Assembly (NCBI RefSeq): GCF_023227905.1
Contig: NZ_JALOCF010000008.1
Location: 1-64,000, forward strand
Direction: 5' to 3'
DNA length: 64,000 bases
Source: Methylobacter sp.
GTDB taxonomy: Bacteria > Pseudomonadota > Gammaproteobacteria > Methylococcales > Methylomonadaceae
Part shown: positions 36,786 to 46,219 of the stretch, one piece after another
Position numbering within the stretch: position 1 is the stretch's first letter
Layout of the letters: each line of letters starts with the position of its first letter
The notes under the pieces: generated by a model
What the model saw: the letters and a program-made list of their open reading frames with translations, nothing else
What the model was told of the DNA's origin: nothing
The model's database searches: none
Translations under genes and position numbers: made by a program

Positions 36786-37667
36786 ATGAGCCAAACCAAC
36801 AACAATCTTAATAATATTGCCGCAAGTTTGGCTAAAAACAAACTCTTAATGGACTGTTATCAGAATATGCAAACCAATAACCTGGTATTGCCGACTATTC
36901 CCGATGCGTGTTTTAAGATTCGTCGCGCAATTAATGTCGATAACTCGAATATCTCTTCAATAGCCCGGATAGTCCAGATTGACCCATCAATTACAGCCAG
37001 GCTGATACAGATATCCAACAGCTCTTTATATGCAGGACGAAAAAAGATTGAAAGCTGCCCGGAAGCGATGACCCGACTGGGATTAAAAGCGGCCCAAGAC
37101 ATTATTACCGCGTTTGCATTAAAATCGGTATTTAGCGCCAAGTCGCCGGTTATTCGTAAAAAGATGGCAGAGCTCTGGGAGCACAGCAGTTACATTGCCT
37201 CCATCAGCGCTGTCTTCGCACATAAAATTCCAGGCTTTGACCCTGACCGGGCCATGCTGGCCGGGTTGGTGCATGATATTGGTATTGTGCCTATTTTGAC
37301 TTATGCCGACAATCATCCCGATGTTATTGCCAATCCTAAAGACCTTGTGGAAACGGTAAAAGAATTACGCGCAGCCATAGGCGTACAAATTATTCGTCAA
37401 TGGGATTTTCCCAGCGATTTTGAAGATGTAGTGATTAATGCCGAAAATTGGTTTCGCAATAACGATAACCCATCCAGCTACGCAGATATCGTGATGATCT
37501 CGCAGATATATAGCTTTATCGGCAAAGTTGATATTAAAAAGATACCCAAAATAAACGACCTGCCCGCCTATAGAAAACTAGCCGGACATTTGGATGCAGA
37601 TGATGCGATTAATATGCTGGATGCCGTAAAAGATGAGATAGGGAATGTCCGGAAAATGCTGGAATAA
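36786..37667 (+). CDS. HDOD domain signalling protein
   Basis: 293 residues, nearly all one HDOD domain (about 35-235): LPTIPDACFKIRRAI, LIQISNSSLYAG and LAGLVHDIGIVPILTYA. HDOD is a non-catalytic relative of HD phosphohydrolases found in bacterial signalling proteins. No partner domain. A FliK-like gene follows 11 bases later, suggesting one transcript. Confidence 0.9.
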   Translation: MSQTNNNLNNIAASLAKNKLLMDCYQNMQTNNLVLPTIPDACFKIRRAINVDNSNISSIARIVQIDPSITARLIQISNSSLYAGRKKIESCPEAMTRLGLKAAQDIITAFALKSVFSAKSPVIRKKMAELWEHSSYIASISAVFAHKIPGFDPDRAMLAGLVHDIGIVPILTYADNHPDVIANPKDLVETVKELRAAIGVQIIRQWDFPSDFEDVVINAENWFRNNDNPSSYADIVMISQIYSFIGKVDIKKIPKINDLPAYRKLAGHLDADDAINMLDAVKDEIGNVRKMLE

Positions 37668-37678
37668 GATAATCTTAA

Positions 37679-39484
37679 ATGGATATTAACTCATCAATAA
37701 ATACCCAACCGCTATTCGCTGCCAACAGACTGCTGGAAAACACTTTAAACCTGAAAGTCGGCCAACAGCTTGACGTAAAAGTGATAGAAGCCGATATACA
37801 AGCGGTAAAAAACGCTGTAACTTTATCATTGAGCGGCAAAGACGTTACTGTCCAAAGCAACCGGCCGATTTCGCTAAGCTCAGGGCAGGATTTAAAAATC
37901 CAGGTGACTCAGGTCGCCCCTGTCATAGAATTCAAAGTTATTGAGCCTCCGCCCGAGCTAAAAAGCCAAACGGTTGATATGCGCCTAAAGCTAATATCGA
38001 CTGCCAGGGATGGTGGAAGTGTTGCGACCAGCACGACAGCAAGGATGCAGGACGACTACACAGATGCAGGAGCGGTTGCCGAGGTAGAGCAACGCAGGGA
38101 GCAGTTGCCGAGGAATCTGATGCAGCCAACCACCGCCAGAAATGGGGCAAGCTCCATAATCCAAAAGGACGGCACTCCCCTCTCACTGCCTGTAAAGCAG
38201 CTATTAGAAGCAAAAATAATCAGCATTATCGGCAACAAAATCCAATTACAAGTATTTAACTCGGCGGAGATCGGCACTAAACAAGTTGGCCCTCTCAATA
38301 TTGATCGAAGCCAACTGGCTAACGCAACTTCGGATTTAAAAATCGGGCAAAGCCTGAACCTGGAAATCGTCAAAACAGGAACCACGCCCGAATTTAAGAT
38401 TATTCCTGCCGGTAACAACATTCCTGAAGCCAAAGTGGCTGAATTTATAAAGCAGTTCCTGCCGCGGCATGAAGCATCGCCAATCTTTTTAAATCAACTG
38501 ATAAAAGATTTGCCGCAGCTGATGAAAAATGAAAGCGTGCCCCAGGCGCTAAAGGATATTGCCGCGAAAATAGTCCAGAACCTGCCGCCCAAAGAACAGT
38601 TGATTTCTAGCCAAGGACTTAAGCAAGCGATTGTCAATTCGGGATTGTTTCTTGAGGCCAAGTTGCCGCCTGCGATGTCTCAAACCGAATTAATTAAAGA
38701 GCTGCCTCAACTGATAAAAAACGAAAGCGTACCTCAATCATTGCAACGCATTGCCGCTGAAATATTGCAGAACCTGACGCAAAAACAACCCTCTCTTAAC
38801 CGCCCAAATCTTGAACAGCCGGCGGCCAATTCGAAACCGGTTCCCGAAGCGGAATTAAAGTTAAATCCGGCAAATGCCGGGGAGACAGGCGCTTTAAGCG
38901 ATACAGGATCAATGACCGCGGACTTCAAAGCCAACTTGCTTAAATTTATTCAAGCCTTAAAGCAGGAAATCACCCACCAAGGCGAGCAGCCATCAAATCA
39001 GGCCGATCTTGACCTGCTAAAAAATCTGCAACATAAAACTGAAAACACCGTTGCCAAGCTAGCCCTCGATCAATTGATGTCTCTGCCCAAGGAAGACAGC
39101 CCAAAGCAGCTATGGATCATCGACATTCCATTCATGGACAGGCAACAGGCGGAATCGGTCAGAATTGAAGTGCAGCGCGACAAGGAAAACAACGCGCAGT
39201 CCGGCAACGGCAACTGGTCGGTTAATATCACCCTTACGCCGCCGGGACTGGATACGATCCATTGCATCGCATCCTACCGGGACAATGTGATTAATACCTT
39301 TTTTAAAAGCCGGAACACGCAAACGACAGAGTTGATCAAACACAATATGGATTACCTGAAAAACCAGCTTGAGGAATCAGGCCTTAAAACAGGGCACATG
39401 GACGCCCATGATGAAGCTCAAAAAACGCAATCGACGCATGCTCATCAATTGGTTCAAAAAAAACTGTTTGACGATAATGCTTAG
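37679..39484 (+). CDS. FliK-like (flagellar hook-length control) domain protein
   Basis: 601 residues. A long low-complexity N-terminal and middle part leads to a C-terminal domain (about 470-560; WIIDIPFMDRQQAESVRIEVQ, WSVNITLTPPGLDTIHC) like the Flg_hook domain of FliK. The middle holds a duplicated unit of about 60 residues: IKDLPQLMKNESVPQALKDI near 275 and IKELPQLIKNESVPQSLQRI near 340. No flagellar gene lies nearby, so a role in hook length is not proven; an alternative is an orphan member working in another export system. Confidence 0.7.
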   Translation: MDINSSINTQPLFAANRLLENTLNLKVGQQLDVKVIEADIQAVKNAVTLSLSGKDVTVQSNRPISLSSGQDLKIQVTQVAPVIEFKVIEPPPELKSQTVDMRLKLISTARDGGSVATSTTARMQDDYTDAGAVAEVEQRREQLPRNLMQPTTARNGASSIIQKDGTPLSLPVKQLLEAKIISIIGNKIQLQVFNSAEIGTKQVGPLNIDRSQLANATSDLKIGQSLNLEIVKTGTTPEFKIIPAGNNIPEAKVAEFIKQFLPRHEASPIFLNQLIKDLPQLMKNESVPQALKDIAAKIVQNLPPKEQLISSQGLKQAIVNSGLFLEAKLPPAMSQTELIKELPQLIKNESVPQSLQRIAAEILQNLTQKQPSLNRPNLEQPAANSKPVPEAELKLNPANAGETGALSDTGSMTADFKANLLKFIQALKQEITHQGEQPSNQADLDLLKNLQHKTENTVAKLALDQLMSLPKEDSPKQLWIIDIPFMDRQQAESVRIEVQRDKENNAQSGNGNWSVNITLTPPGLDTIHCIASYRDNVINTFFKSRNTQTTELIKHNMDYLKNQLEESGLKTGHMDAHDEAQKTQSTHAHQLVQKKLFDDNA

Positions 39485-39485
39485 A

Positions 39486-39510
39486 GGCTTCTTTGTGGAA
39501 GCCCTTTAAA
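39486..39510. terminator. Possible terminator between FliK-like gene and prfC
   Basis: Stem GGCTTC / GAAGCC with a six-base loop right after the FliK-like stop, followed by CTTTAAAAAA. The two flanking genes converge here. There is no clear T-run on the plus strand, so efficiency is uncertain. Confidence 0.4.
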
Positions 39511-39584
39511 AAACAGTAACTGTCAGATATAAGTTTGAACCACTACATCCGACAGTGTTAACACCAAAGGACTCCTAGAAAAAC

Positions 39585-41171
39585 TTACAACTCCCGCGTT
39601 GCGCTGAATTTAATATCCGGCCAGCGCTCTTCGGTCAGTTGCAGATTGACCCGGCTGTTGGCGACATAAACCAGGTAACCGCCGCCGTCTTCGGCCAGAT
39701 TGTCAAAAGCCTTTTTCTTGAACTCTTCCAATTTAGCCGGCTTATCCGCGCTTACCCAACGCACGGCTGAGATGGGGATTGCGTCATAAACGCATTCAAC
39801 GTTATATTCGCTTTTAAGCCTGAACGCGGTGACATCAAACTGCAACACACCGACCGCGCCTAAAATAAGGTCATTATTTTTTAACGGCTTAAACAACTGG
39901 GTGGCGCCTTCCTCGGTCAACTGCACCAGCCCTTTTTGCAGGGCTTTGGCTCTTAACGGATCCTTTAACACCACCCGACGGAACAATTCCGGCGCAAAAT
40001 ACGGAATGCCGCCGTATTTAAGCGTTTCACCCTGGGTAAAGGTGTCGCCGACCTGAATGGTGCCGTGGTTATGCAGGCCGATGATGTCGCCTGGATAGGC
40101 TTCTTCGACGCTTTTTCTCGTGTCGGCCTGAAAGGTAATCGCGTTAGCAACCTGAATATTTTTGCCGATACGCACATGATGAATCTTCATGCCCTTGTCG
40201 AATTTACCGGAGCACACCCTTAAAAATGCGATCCGGTCTCGATGGGACGGGTCCATATTGGCCTGCACTTTAAAAACAAAGCCGGTAAAGTTAGGCTCAT
40301 CCGGTAACACCGTGCGTTGCTCTGCTTCGCGGGGCCTGGGTGGCGGGGCGTATTCAGCGAATGCATCGAGCAATTCGATAATGCCGAAATTGTTGATGGC
40401 CGAACCGAAGAAAACCGGCGTCAGGTTGCCGGCCAGGTAATCTTCAAGATCGAACTCATGGCTCGCGCCTTTGACTAAATCGATTTCATCCCTGAGTTCC
40501 TGGGCCTGATCGTCCAGCAGTTCATCCAGCTTTGGATTATCCAAACCCTTGATAATTTCAGCCTGGGCGATTCTGCCGCCGTGCTGGGCGCTGAACAAAT
40601 GGATTTCATCCTTATACAGATGATAAACCCCCTTAAAGCGTTTGCCCATGCCGATGGGCCAGGTCATCGGTGCGCATTTGATGTTCAGGACATTCTCGAC
40701 TTCGTCCATTAATTCAATAGGTTCCCGCCCTTCCCTGTCCAGCTTGTTAATAAAGGTCAGAATCGGCGTAGTGCGCAGGCGGCACACTTCCATCAAGTTG
40801 ATAGTTCTGTCTTCAACGCCTTTGGCAACGTCTATGACCATCAGTGCCGAATCGACTGCGGTCAAGGTACGGTAGGTATCTTCCGAAAAGTCTTCATGAC
40901 CCGGCGTATCGAGCAGGTTGATAATGCTGTCTTTATGCTCAAACTGCATGACCGACGTGGTCACCGAAATACCCCGCTCCTTTTCCATTTCCATCCAGTC
41001 GGAAGTTGCATGACGCGCCGCTTTACGGCCTTTTACCGAGCCTGCAAGCTGAATTGCGCCTCCGAACAGCAACAGTTTTTCAGTGATGGTGGTTTTACCC
41101 GCGTCAGGGTGAGAGATAATGGCGAAGGTTCTACGGCGTTTAGTTTCGGAGCTTATTTCAGTAATCGACAT
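39585..41171 (-). CDS. prfC: Peptide chain release factor 3
   Basis: 528 residues, full-length GTPase that recycles RF1/RF2 after termination. G motifs: SHPDAGKTTITEKLL (G1), DTPGHEDFSEDTYRTL (G3) and NKLDREGREP (G4); the RF3-specific SVKGRKAARHATSDWMEMEKERGISV region is present (parts GRKAARHATSDWME and KERGIS). Single gene with no operon partner. Confidence 0.97.
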   Translation of the reverse strand: MSITEISSETKRRRTFAIISHPDAGKTTITEKLLLFGGAIQLAGSVKGRKAARHATSDWMEMEKERGISVTTSVMQFEHKDSIINLLDTPGHEDFSEDTYRTLTAVDSALMVIDVAKGVEDRTINLMEVCRLRTTPILTFINKLDREGREPIELMDEVENVLNIKCAPMTWPIGMGKRFKGVYHLYKDEIHLFSAQHGGRIAQAEIIKGLDNPKLDELLDDQAQELRDEIDLVKGASHEFDLEDYLAGNLTPVFFGSAINNFGIIELLDAFAEYAPPPRPREAEQRTVLPDEPNFTGFVFKVQANMDPSHRDRIAFLRVCSGKFDKGMKIHHVRIGKNIQVANAITFQADTRKSVEEAYPGDIIGLHNHGTIQVGDTFTQGETLKYGGIPYFAPELFRRVVLKDPLRAKALQKGLVQLTEEGATQLFKPLKNNDLILGAVGVLQFDVTAFRLKSEYNVECVYDAIPISAVRWVSADKPAKLEEFKKKAFDNLAEDGGGYLVYVANSRVNLQLTEERWPDIKFSATREL

Positions 41172-41480
41172 GTTTTATGGAAAAAATAGGTACGCGAAGT
41201 ACGCAACAAAAAAGCACCCATTGTTACTTGGGACGAATGGATGATTGAGGGCTTTTATCAATGATGTACAAAAATCCTGTTGGCGGGTAGTAGATATTAC
41301 CGGTAGATCTAACTAAACCTGAGCAGGTTCTTAAAAACACAAGGTAGCTTCAACCTGCTGATTTTACCTAATTTACATAAAATAAGTAAGACTCAGTCTT
41401 TCTCAATGCCGAATAAACCGACTGCTAATGAAGTCCAAGGCAGCCATCTGATAGGTAAGAGCACTTATTGATTGCTTGCA
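41172..41480. other. Gap between prfC and the 11-bp repeat array
   Basis: No gene seen. Contains the prfC 5' region and, at 41322-41359, an 8-bp inverted repeat (AGCAGGTT / AACCTGCT) with a 22-base loop. The rest is unremarkable. Confidence 0.4.
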
Positions 41481-41491
41481 TAGGATTTTCT

Positions 41492-41553
41492 ATCCTAATT
41501 TATTCTTAATAATTTCTTAATTTTATCCTAATTAATTCTTAATAATTTCTTAA
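41492..41553. promoter_or_regulatory. Six heptamers at exact 11-bp spacing: candidate OmpR-type operator
   Basis: Heptamers begin at 41492 (ATCCTAA), 41503 (TTCTTAA), 41514 (TTCTTAA), 41525 (ATCCTAA), 41536 (TTCTTAA) and 41547 (TTCTTAA): every one is exactly 11 bases from the last. The whole is two copies of a 33-base unit. Direct repeats with 11-bp period are the known layout of binding sites for PhoB/OmpR-family winged-helix regulators. The array lies about 160 bases before the PilZ gene and 950 before an OmpR-like regulator gene. Which protein binds it is inference. Confidence 0.65.
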
Positions 41554-41614
41554 CGAATTTTTAGGATCATAAACAACCAGACAAACGATGCCTTTTGGGT
41601 TGTTGCGCCATCTT

Positions 41615-41641
41615 TTGGTAACTATATGAGCTTTTTATAAT
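41615..41641 (+). promoter_or_regulatory. Possible promoter of the PilZ gene
   Basis: A perfect TATAAT at 41636-41641 with TTGGTA at 41615-41620 (15-base spacer, short). It lies about 75 bases before the PilZ start and 60 bases after the 11-bp array, a plausible distance for an activator or repressor. Judged by eye. Confidence 0.35.
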
Positions 41642-41716
41642 TGATAAATAAGTTGTTAATTATCCGTAGAAATTATGCAGCAGACTTTTTCTTAATATTA
41701 AGGAATCACTATTGAT

Positions 41717-42010
41717 ATGAAACAAGACCTGAATCAAATCAAAGAAAACCGGTTAGCCGGACGCTATCCTACTTTTTATACTGTTGAACTTGATTCAGGG
41801 ACGGGGATAACGCGCGATCTGAGTACTGCGGGGGTCTGCTTTACTACAGCTAATGAAATTGAATCGGATTCAATGTTGCGGTGTTTCATCCTCATGCAAA
41901 AAATGGGCAAGAATATGACTCGTATTCGCTGTGAAGGCAGAGTGGTACGTGTGAATAAATCCGCTGATGGATGGGAGGTTGCCGTTAATTTCACAACACT
42001 GGAATGGTAA
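41717..42010 (+). CDS. Single-domain PilZ protein (c-di-GMP receptor family)
   Basis: 97 residues that make up one PilZ domain: NRLAGRYPTFYTVEL, then DLSTAGVCFTT (the D/NxSxxG motif) and a C-terminal VNFTTLEW. The upstream RxxxR motif needed for c-di-GMP binding is not clear here (KENRLAGR gives R-x3-R), so binding is possible but unproven. An AAGGA ribosome site precedes the ATG. Other c-di-GMP-type genes (HD-GYP) lie downstream. Confidence 0.8.
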   Translation: MKQDLNQIKENRLAGRYPTFYTVELDSGTGITRDLSTAGVCFTTANEIESDSMLRCFILMQKMGKNMTRIRCEGRVVRVNKSADGWEVAVNFTTLEW

Positions 42011-42498
42011 TTAGAAGTCAATACGACACTTCAAGCCGCATAGGGGGACTGACGGATAATGCCGCTATCTTCCCTTTTCACGAATGCCAAAGCATATTTC
42101 GAATGCCTATCCAGACGCCAAACCGGATTACAGAAATAATGGTTGTGAATTATGGCTTCAATAACCAACCATACATGAAAGCACAGACCAACCAATAGAA
42201 GTTAGCCGACAATAACGTTTTTTAACAGGCAATTAGTAATCGATACGGCTACCCCAAAAACAGCCATTAATTCACAAAGAACCTTGAATTATGATGAGTG
42301 AATTTATAGATACGCACTATTACTAATGGAAATTAGCCTTCTTATGCATTAAGTTGTGACGGGATAATCTTATTGTAACTTGCTAATTTGTTGTAGCTTT
42401 TATGTGTCAAGACTTTTGTCTTTTATAAACGAATTATTTTCTTGTTGTCTCTTCAGACTTGGCGTCTGTTCATCTTCATGGATTTTACGAGGAACCAT
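42011..42498. other. Gap of about 490 bases before the OmpR-like regulator
   Basis: AT-rich, no convincing gene. A weak hairpin AAGAC-TTTT-GTCTT followed by TTTATAAA at 42409-42427 could end transcription. A second one, CAGAC-TTGGC-GTCTG, lies in the leader of the regulator at about 42463-42477. The 11-bp heptamer pattern does not recur here. Confidence 0.4.
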
Positions 42499-43320
42499 AT
42501 GAACACAAATTTCCGGATCGGATTGATTAGTGACGACCCTTACCATCAGGGATTATTAAAAGGGTATTGTCAAGCACATCGTTATAAGTTTTTCGAATCG
42601 ACCGCAGACAGGGAATCGATCAATAAAATGATTCAGATACGGCCAAACATAGTCATTCTTACTGACAGTTTGGCACAAGATCAAAAAAACAACTTTGACT
42701 TGATTCGGGACATGAGTGTTAATCATCAAATTCCGGTATGTTATTTACGTGACAGCAATAAAGCTCCCAGTCTACCAAAAGAGGTAACTTGCTGGTTAGA
42801 CGCAACTTTAGATGCCCCGCTTGACGTCAATCAACTAAAAGATTACTTGCATAACAAATTCAAACTCCATCATCGATTTATTCAGGAAAAAAGAAATCAT
42901 GAACGACGAGCCGTTATTGATCGCAGGATGATAACGTCTGAGCAGCAAAATGAAGCCGCCTATCATAATCAACCGATCAAAAATTTATCCTCTAATGAGC
43001 ACTGTTTCATGATCGAACCTTTCCACATCGATCAGCGCTCCAAATCCGTCCTGTTTAACGGAAAATTGTTGAATTTAACCCGAAAGGAATATGAACTTTT
43101 TGAATTGTTGGCGAAAGATATTGACCGGGTGTTTATGACTCACGAAATTATCAACCATCTCTGGCCTGAAAATAACCGGGCAACCAAATCGGATCTGTAT
43201 CAGTACATGCACCTATTAAGAAAAAAAATTGAAGAAGATCCAAATAACCCTCAATGGATTTTGACTGTAAAAGGTTTTGGATACAAATTGAATGTGGTTG
43301 CGCCTGGTAAAGTAAACTAG
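42499..43320 (+). CDS. OmpR-type regulator with degenerate receiver domain
   Basis: 273 residues from the ATG at 42499, which has ACGAGGAA before it; an in-frame start 19 codons earlier has no such site. The N-terminal part (1-125) follows a response-regulator receiver: acidic pair Asp12-Asp13, but the beta-3 end reads IVILTDSL, so Thr55 sits where the phospho-Asp is expected, with Asp56 next to it. A charged linker (HERRAVIDRR) joins it to a C-terminal winged helix (about 175-268: LNLTRKEYELFELLAK, DLYQYMHLLRKKIEEDP, VKGFGYKL). No histidine kinase gene is adjacent. It may be an orphan regulator that works without phosphorylation. Confidence 0.82.
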   Translation: MNTNFRIGLISDDPYHQGLLKGYCQAHRYKFFESTADRESINKMIQIRPNIVILTDSLAQDQKNNFDLIRDMSVNHQIPVCYLRDSNKAPSLPKEVTCWLDATLDAPLDVNQLKDYLHNKFKLHHRFIQEKRNHERRAVIDRRMITSEQQNEAAYHNQPIKNLSSNEHCFMIEPFHIDQRSKSVLFNGKLLNLTRKEYELFELLAKDIDRVFMTHEIINHLWPENNRATKSDLYQYMHLLRKKIEEDPNNPQWILTVKGFGYKLNVVAPGKVN

Positions 43321-43400
43321 CGTTTGGCCAACCATCTTTTGGAATAGGATGAGTCCAAGATAATATTGTTTTTTACTGTCGGATTTCAGAGTGAGGCTTT

Positions 43401-44339
43401 GTGAAGACATTTTATTACAGCCACCCTGATTTTCTTTTTCATGAAACAGGTATTGACCACCCTGAATGCGCAGACCGACTTAGAAGTATAGAAAAAGCAT
43501 TGGCCGCACCGGAGTTCTCGGCTTTAATCCGGCGCTCGCCGCCACTCGGTACAGAAGAGCAAATCAGACTGGTTCATCCCCAGGCGCATATTGACGCCAT
43601 TCTTAAAGCCATCCCCCAACAAGGCGAACATCATTATGATCAGGATACCGTGCTGTCTTCTGGATCAAGACTAGCCGCCTTTCGTGCAGTTGGCGCTGTT
43701 TGCGATGCAGTTGATCAAGTCTTGGCCGGCAAGGCTGACAATGCGTTCTGCGCCATACGCCCACCCGGTCACCATGCCGAACCCCAGCAGGCAATGGGAT
43801 TTTGCCTATTTAACAATATAGCGATTGCAGCTAATTACGCGCGTCAACACTACCAACTCGAACGTGTCGCTATTGTTGACTTTGATGTCCATCATGGCAA
43901 CGGTACGCAGGCAGCTTTTTACCATCAGCCTAACGTGCTTTATGCCTCCAGTCATGAAATGCCGCATTATCCGGGTACCGGATATCCTACTGAAACCGGT
44001 GCCGGTAATATTATCAACGTGCCGCTGGCGGCGGGTGACTCCGGTATAGAGTTCAGGCAAAAATACAACCGCCTTATTTTGCCTGCGCTGAAAAATTTCA
44101 AACCCGATTTATTGCTGATTTCAGCGGGTTTCGATGCACATAAAGATGATCCGTTAGCTTCGATCAGGTTGGTTGAAGATGATTTTAAATGGGTCACGCA
44201 AGAACTCATGGTCATTGCAGACAGTTGCTGTAAAGGCCGGATTATTTCAGCTTTAGAAGGAGGCTATAATCTTAAGGCATTAGCTGCCAGCGTTGCTATT
44301 CACGTTAAGGCATTAATGACCGGTCTGGACATTAAATAG
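43401..44339 (+). CDS. Histone deacetylase-family hydrolase
   Basis: 312 residues with a GTG start preceded by GAGG. Zinc-dependent deacetylase fold: HPECADRLRSIEKAL, RPPGHHAEPQQAMGFCLFNN and the metal site VDFDVHHGNGTQAAF, then SAGFDAHKDDPL. All catalytic residues (His-His pair, Asp, His) are present. Bacterial relatives remove acetyl groups from proteins, polyamines or small amides; the substrate here is unknown. It stands alone between two signalling genes. Confidence 0.92.
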   Translation: MKTFYYSHPDFLFHETGIDHPECADRLRSIEKALAAPEFSALIRRSPPLGTEEQIRLVHPQAHIDAILKAIPQQGEHHYDQDTVLSSGSRLAAFRAVGAVCDAVDQVLAGKADNAFCAIRPPGHHAEPQQAMGFCLFNNIAIAANYARQHYQLERVAIVDFDVHHGNGTQAAFYHQPNVLYASSHEMPHYPGTGYPTETGAGNIINVPLAAGDSGIEFRQKYNRLILPALKNFKPDLLLISAGFDAHKDDPLASIRLVEDDFKWVTQELMVIADSCCKGRIISALEGGYNLKALAASVAIHVKALMTGLDIK

Positions 44340-44526
44340 CCGAATTACCCTAATATTTTGTATAAGTCAGCATTTCTCTCCAAAGCTTTATATAAAACGT
44401 TTACCCGGATTATCTGGACATTTAAACGTATCAACTTAACGTAGATAATTAATAATCTATTTTTGCGTCATCAACTTACATGAACTATAGTTAGGCAATA
44501 CTTTCTAAATTGCAGTACTTAGTTAC

Positions 44527-46170
44527 ATGACTACGCTAAACAACACCGTCCAGTTTAAAAAAATCGATGCTATTGATAAAGGGCTTTCTGCCGACTTACA
44601 AAAAATTATCAGCCAAGTCGAAAAACTAACTGACATTGGTATTGCACTTTCCTCTGAAAAAGATACTGCGAAATTATTGGAAAAGATTCTGCTGGGAGCA
44701 AAATCCATTACCAACTCAGACGGAGGAACAATATATCGAGTCGACGGTGACTCTATTAAAATAGAAATCATCCGTTCCGACAGCCTTGGTATTTTTCTGG
44801 GAGGCGGAGGAGACTCTATTAATATTCCGAATATCCCGCTCTATCTGGAAAATGGTCAACCTAACCTTAAAAATGTCGTCTGTTACTCGTATCACAACAA
44901 TAAAACTATCAATATTGATGATGCCTACGATGCGGTTCATTTCGATTTTTCCGGGACTAAGTCTTTCGACAAAAAAAACGATTACCGCTCAAAATCCTTC
45001 CTTTCCATTCCCTTGACTAATCATCAAGGCGAGATCATCGGCATCTTGCAACTAATCAATGCCATTGATCCTGAAACCCAAGAAATCATCAAATTCGATT
45101 CAGTTTCACAACGTTTTGCTGAAGCATTGGCCTCACAAGCGGCAACCGTGCTAACAAAGCAGCAGCTTATTACCGACCTGGAAAACATGTTTGAGTCGCT
45201 GGTCAAATTAATAGCGACCGCAGTTGATGAAAAATCTCCTTACACCGGCGGACATTGCCGCCGCGTTCCGGAGTTGACGCTAATGCTGGCGCAGGCAGCA
45301 AGCGATACCAATCACGGCTATTTGCAGGATTTCAAACTTAGCGAAGCAGATCACTACGAACTTACAATCGCGAGTTGGTTACATGATTGCGGCAAGATTA
45401 TCACGCCCGAGTACGTCATAGACAAGGCCACAAAGCTGGAAGCTATTTTCGACCGCATTCATTTGGTGGAAGCGCGTTTTGAAATATTAAAGCGCGATCA
45501 GGAAATCGCGCTGCTCAAACAGCAACTCGCTGAGTTGGAAAACAAGAACACCTCATCGCCCGAGTTGGAGCAAGCTTATCAAGCCAATATCGCCCAGTTG
45601 GATGATGACATGGCGTTTGTTCGCGAATGCAACACCGGCGGCGAAGCGATGTCGGATGAACACATTGCCCGCCTCAAATCGCTGCAAAAACTTACTTGGA
45701 CATCCAACAATGTCGCTGTCCCGTTATTAAGTGATGAAGAACTCTACAACTTAAGCATATTCCGGGGCACGCTGACCTCCGAAGAGCGAAAAATCATCAA
45801 CAATCATATCAACGTGACCATCGCCATGCTGGAAGCCATTAAGTTCCCCAAGCATTTACAAAACGTCGTCGAGTATGCCGGCGGTCACCATGAGCGCATG
45901 GACGGAAAAGGCTATCCGAAGGGGCTTATGCGAGACCAAATGTCCATCCCGGCACGGGCAATGGCCATTGCCGATGTCTTCGAAGCATTAACCGCAAAAG
46001 ACCGGCCTTATAAATCAGGAAAAAAACTTTCCGACGCTTTGGCTATCTTAAATAAAATGAAAGAAGATAAGCATATTGATCCCGATCTTTATGATGCCTT
46101 TATTGAGCATAAGATCTATAAAAAATATGCCGAAAAGTTTCTGGATGCATACCAAATCGACGTTGACTAA
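44527..46170 (+). CDS. GAF-HD-GYP phosphodiesterase
   Basis: 547 residues. A GAF domain (about 30-205) senses an unknown signal; an HD-GYP domain (about 215-540) hydrolyses c-di-GMP. HD is at about residues 286-287 (SWLHDCGKI) and the signature HHERMDGKGYPKGL near 455. Between them lies an extra coiled-coil insert (about 315-400, ILKRDQEIALLKQQLAELEN). HD, GYP and surrounding metal residues look intact. It may act with the PilZ protein. Confidence 0.93.
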   Translation: MTTLNNTVQFKKIDAIDKGLSADLQKIISQVEKLTDIGIALSSEKDTAKLLEKILLGAKSITNSDGGTIYRVDGDSIKIEIIRSDSLGIFLGGGGDSINIPNIPLYLENGQPNLKNVVCYSYHNNKTINIDDAYDAVHFDFSGTKSFDKKNDYRSKSFLSIPLTNHQGEIIGILQLINAIDPETQEIIKFDSVSQRFAEALASQAATVLTKQQLITDLENMFESLVKLIATAVDEKSPYTGGHCRRVPELTLMLAQAASDTNHGYLQDFKLSEADHYELTIASWLHDCGKIITPEYVIDKATKLEAIFDRIHLVEARFEILKRDQEIALLKQQLAELENKNTSSPELEQAYQANIAQLDDDMAFVRECNTGGEAMSDEHIARLKSLQKLTWTSNNVAVPLLSDEELYNLSIFRGTLTSEERKIINNHINVTIAMLEAIKFPKHLQNVVEYAGGHHERMDGKGYPKGLMRDQMSIPARAMAIADVFEALTAKDRPYKSGKKLSDALAILNKMKEDKHIDPDLYDAFIEHKIYKKYAEKFLDAYQIDVD

Positions 46171-46219
46171 ATAAGAAAAATTATTACCGCAGGGAGAAAG
46201 GAAACGCCAATATAACCCT

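Noticed and set aside
39528..39580. Short CTGTCGGAT-like strings near 17735, 39540 and 43378 as IS end repeats
   Set aside because: Matches are too short and lack target duplications; only the one next to the transposase remnant is mentioned as a possibility.
42004..42198. 64-codon frame after the PilZ gene
   Set aside because: No ribosome site, no domain, no conserved look.
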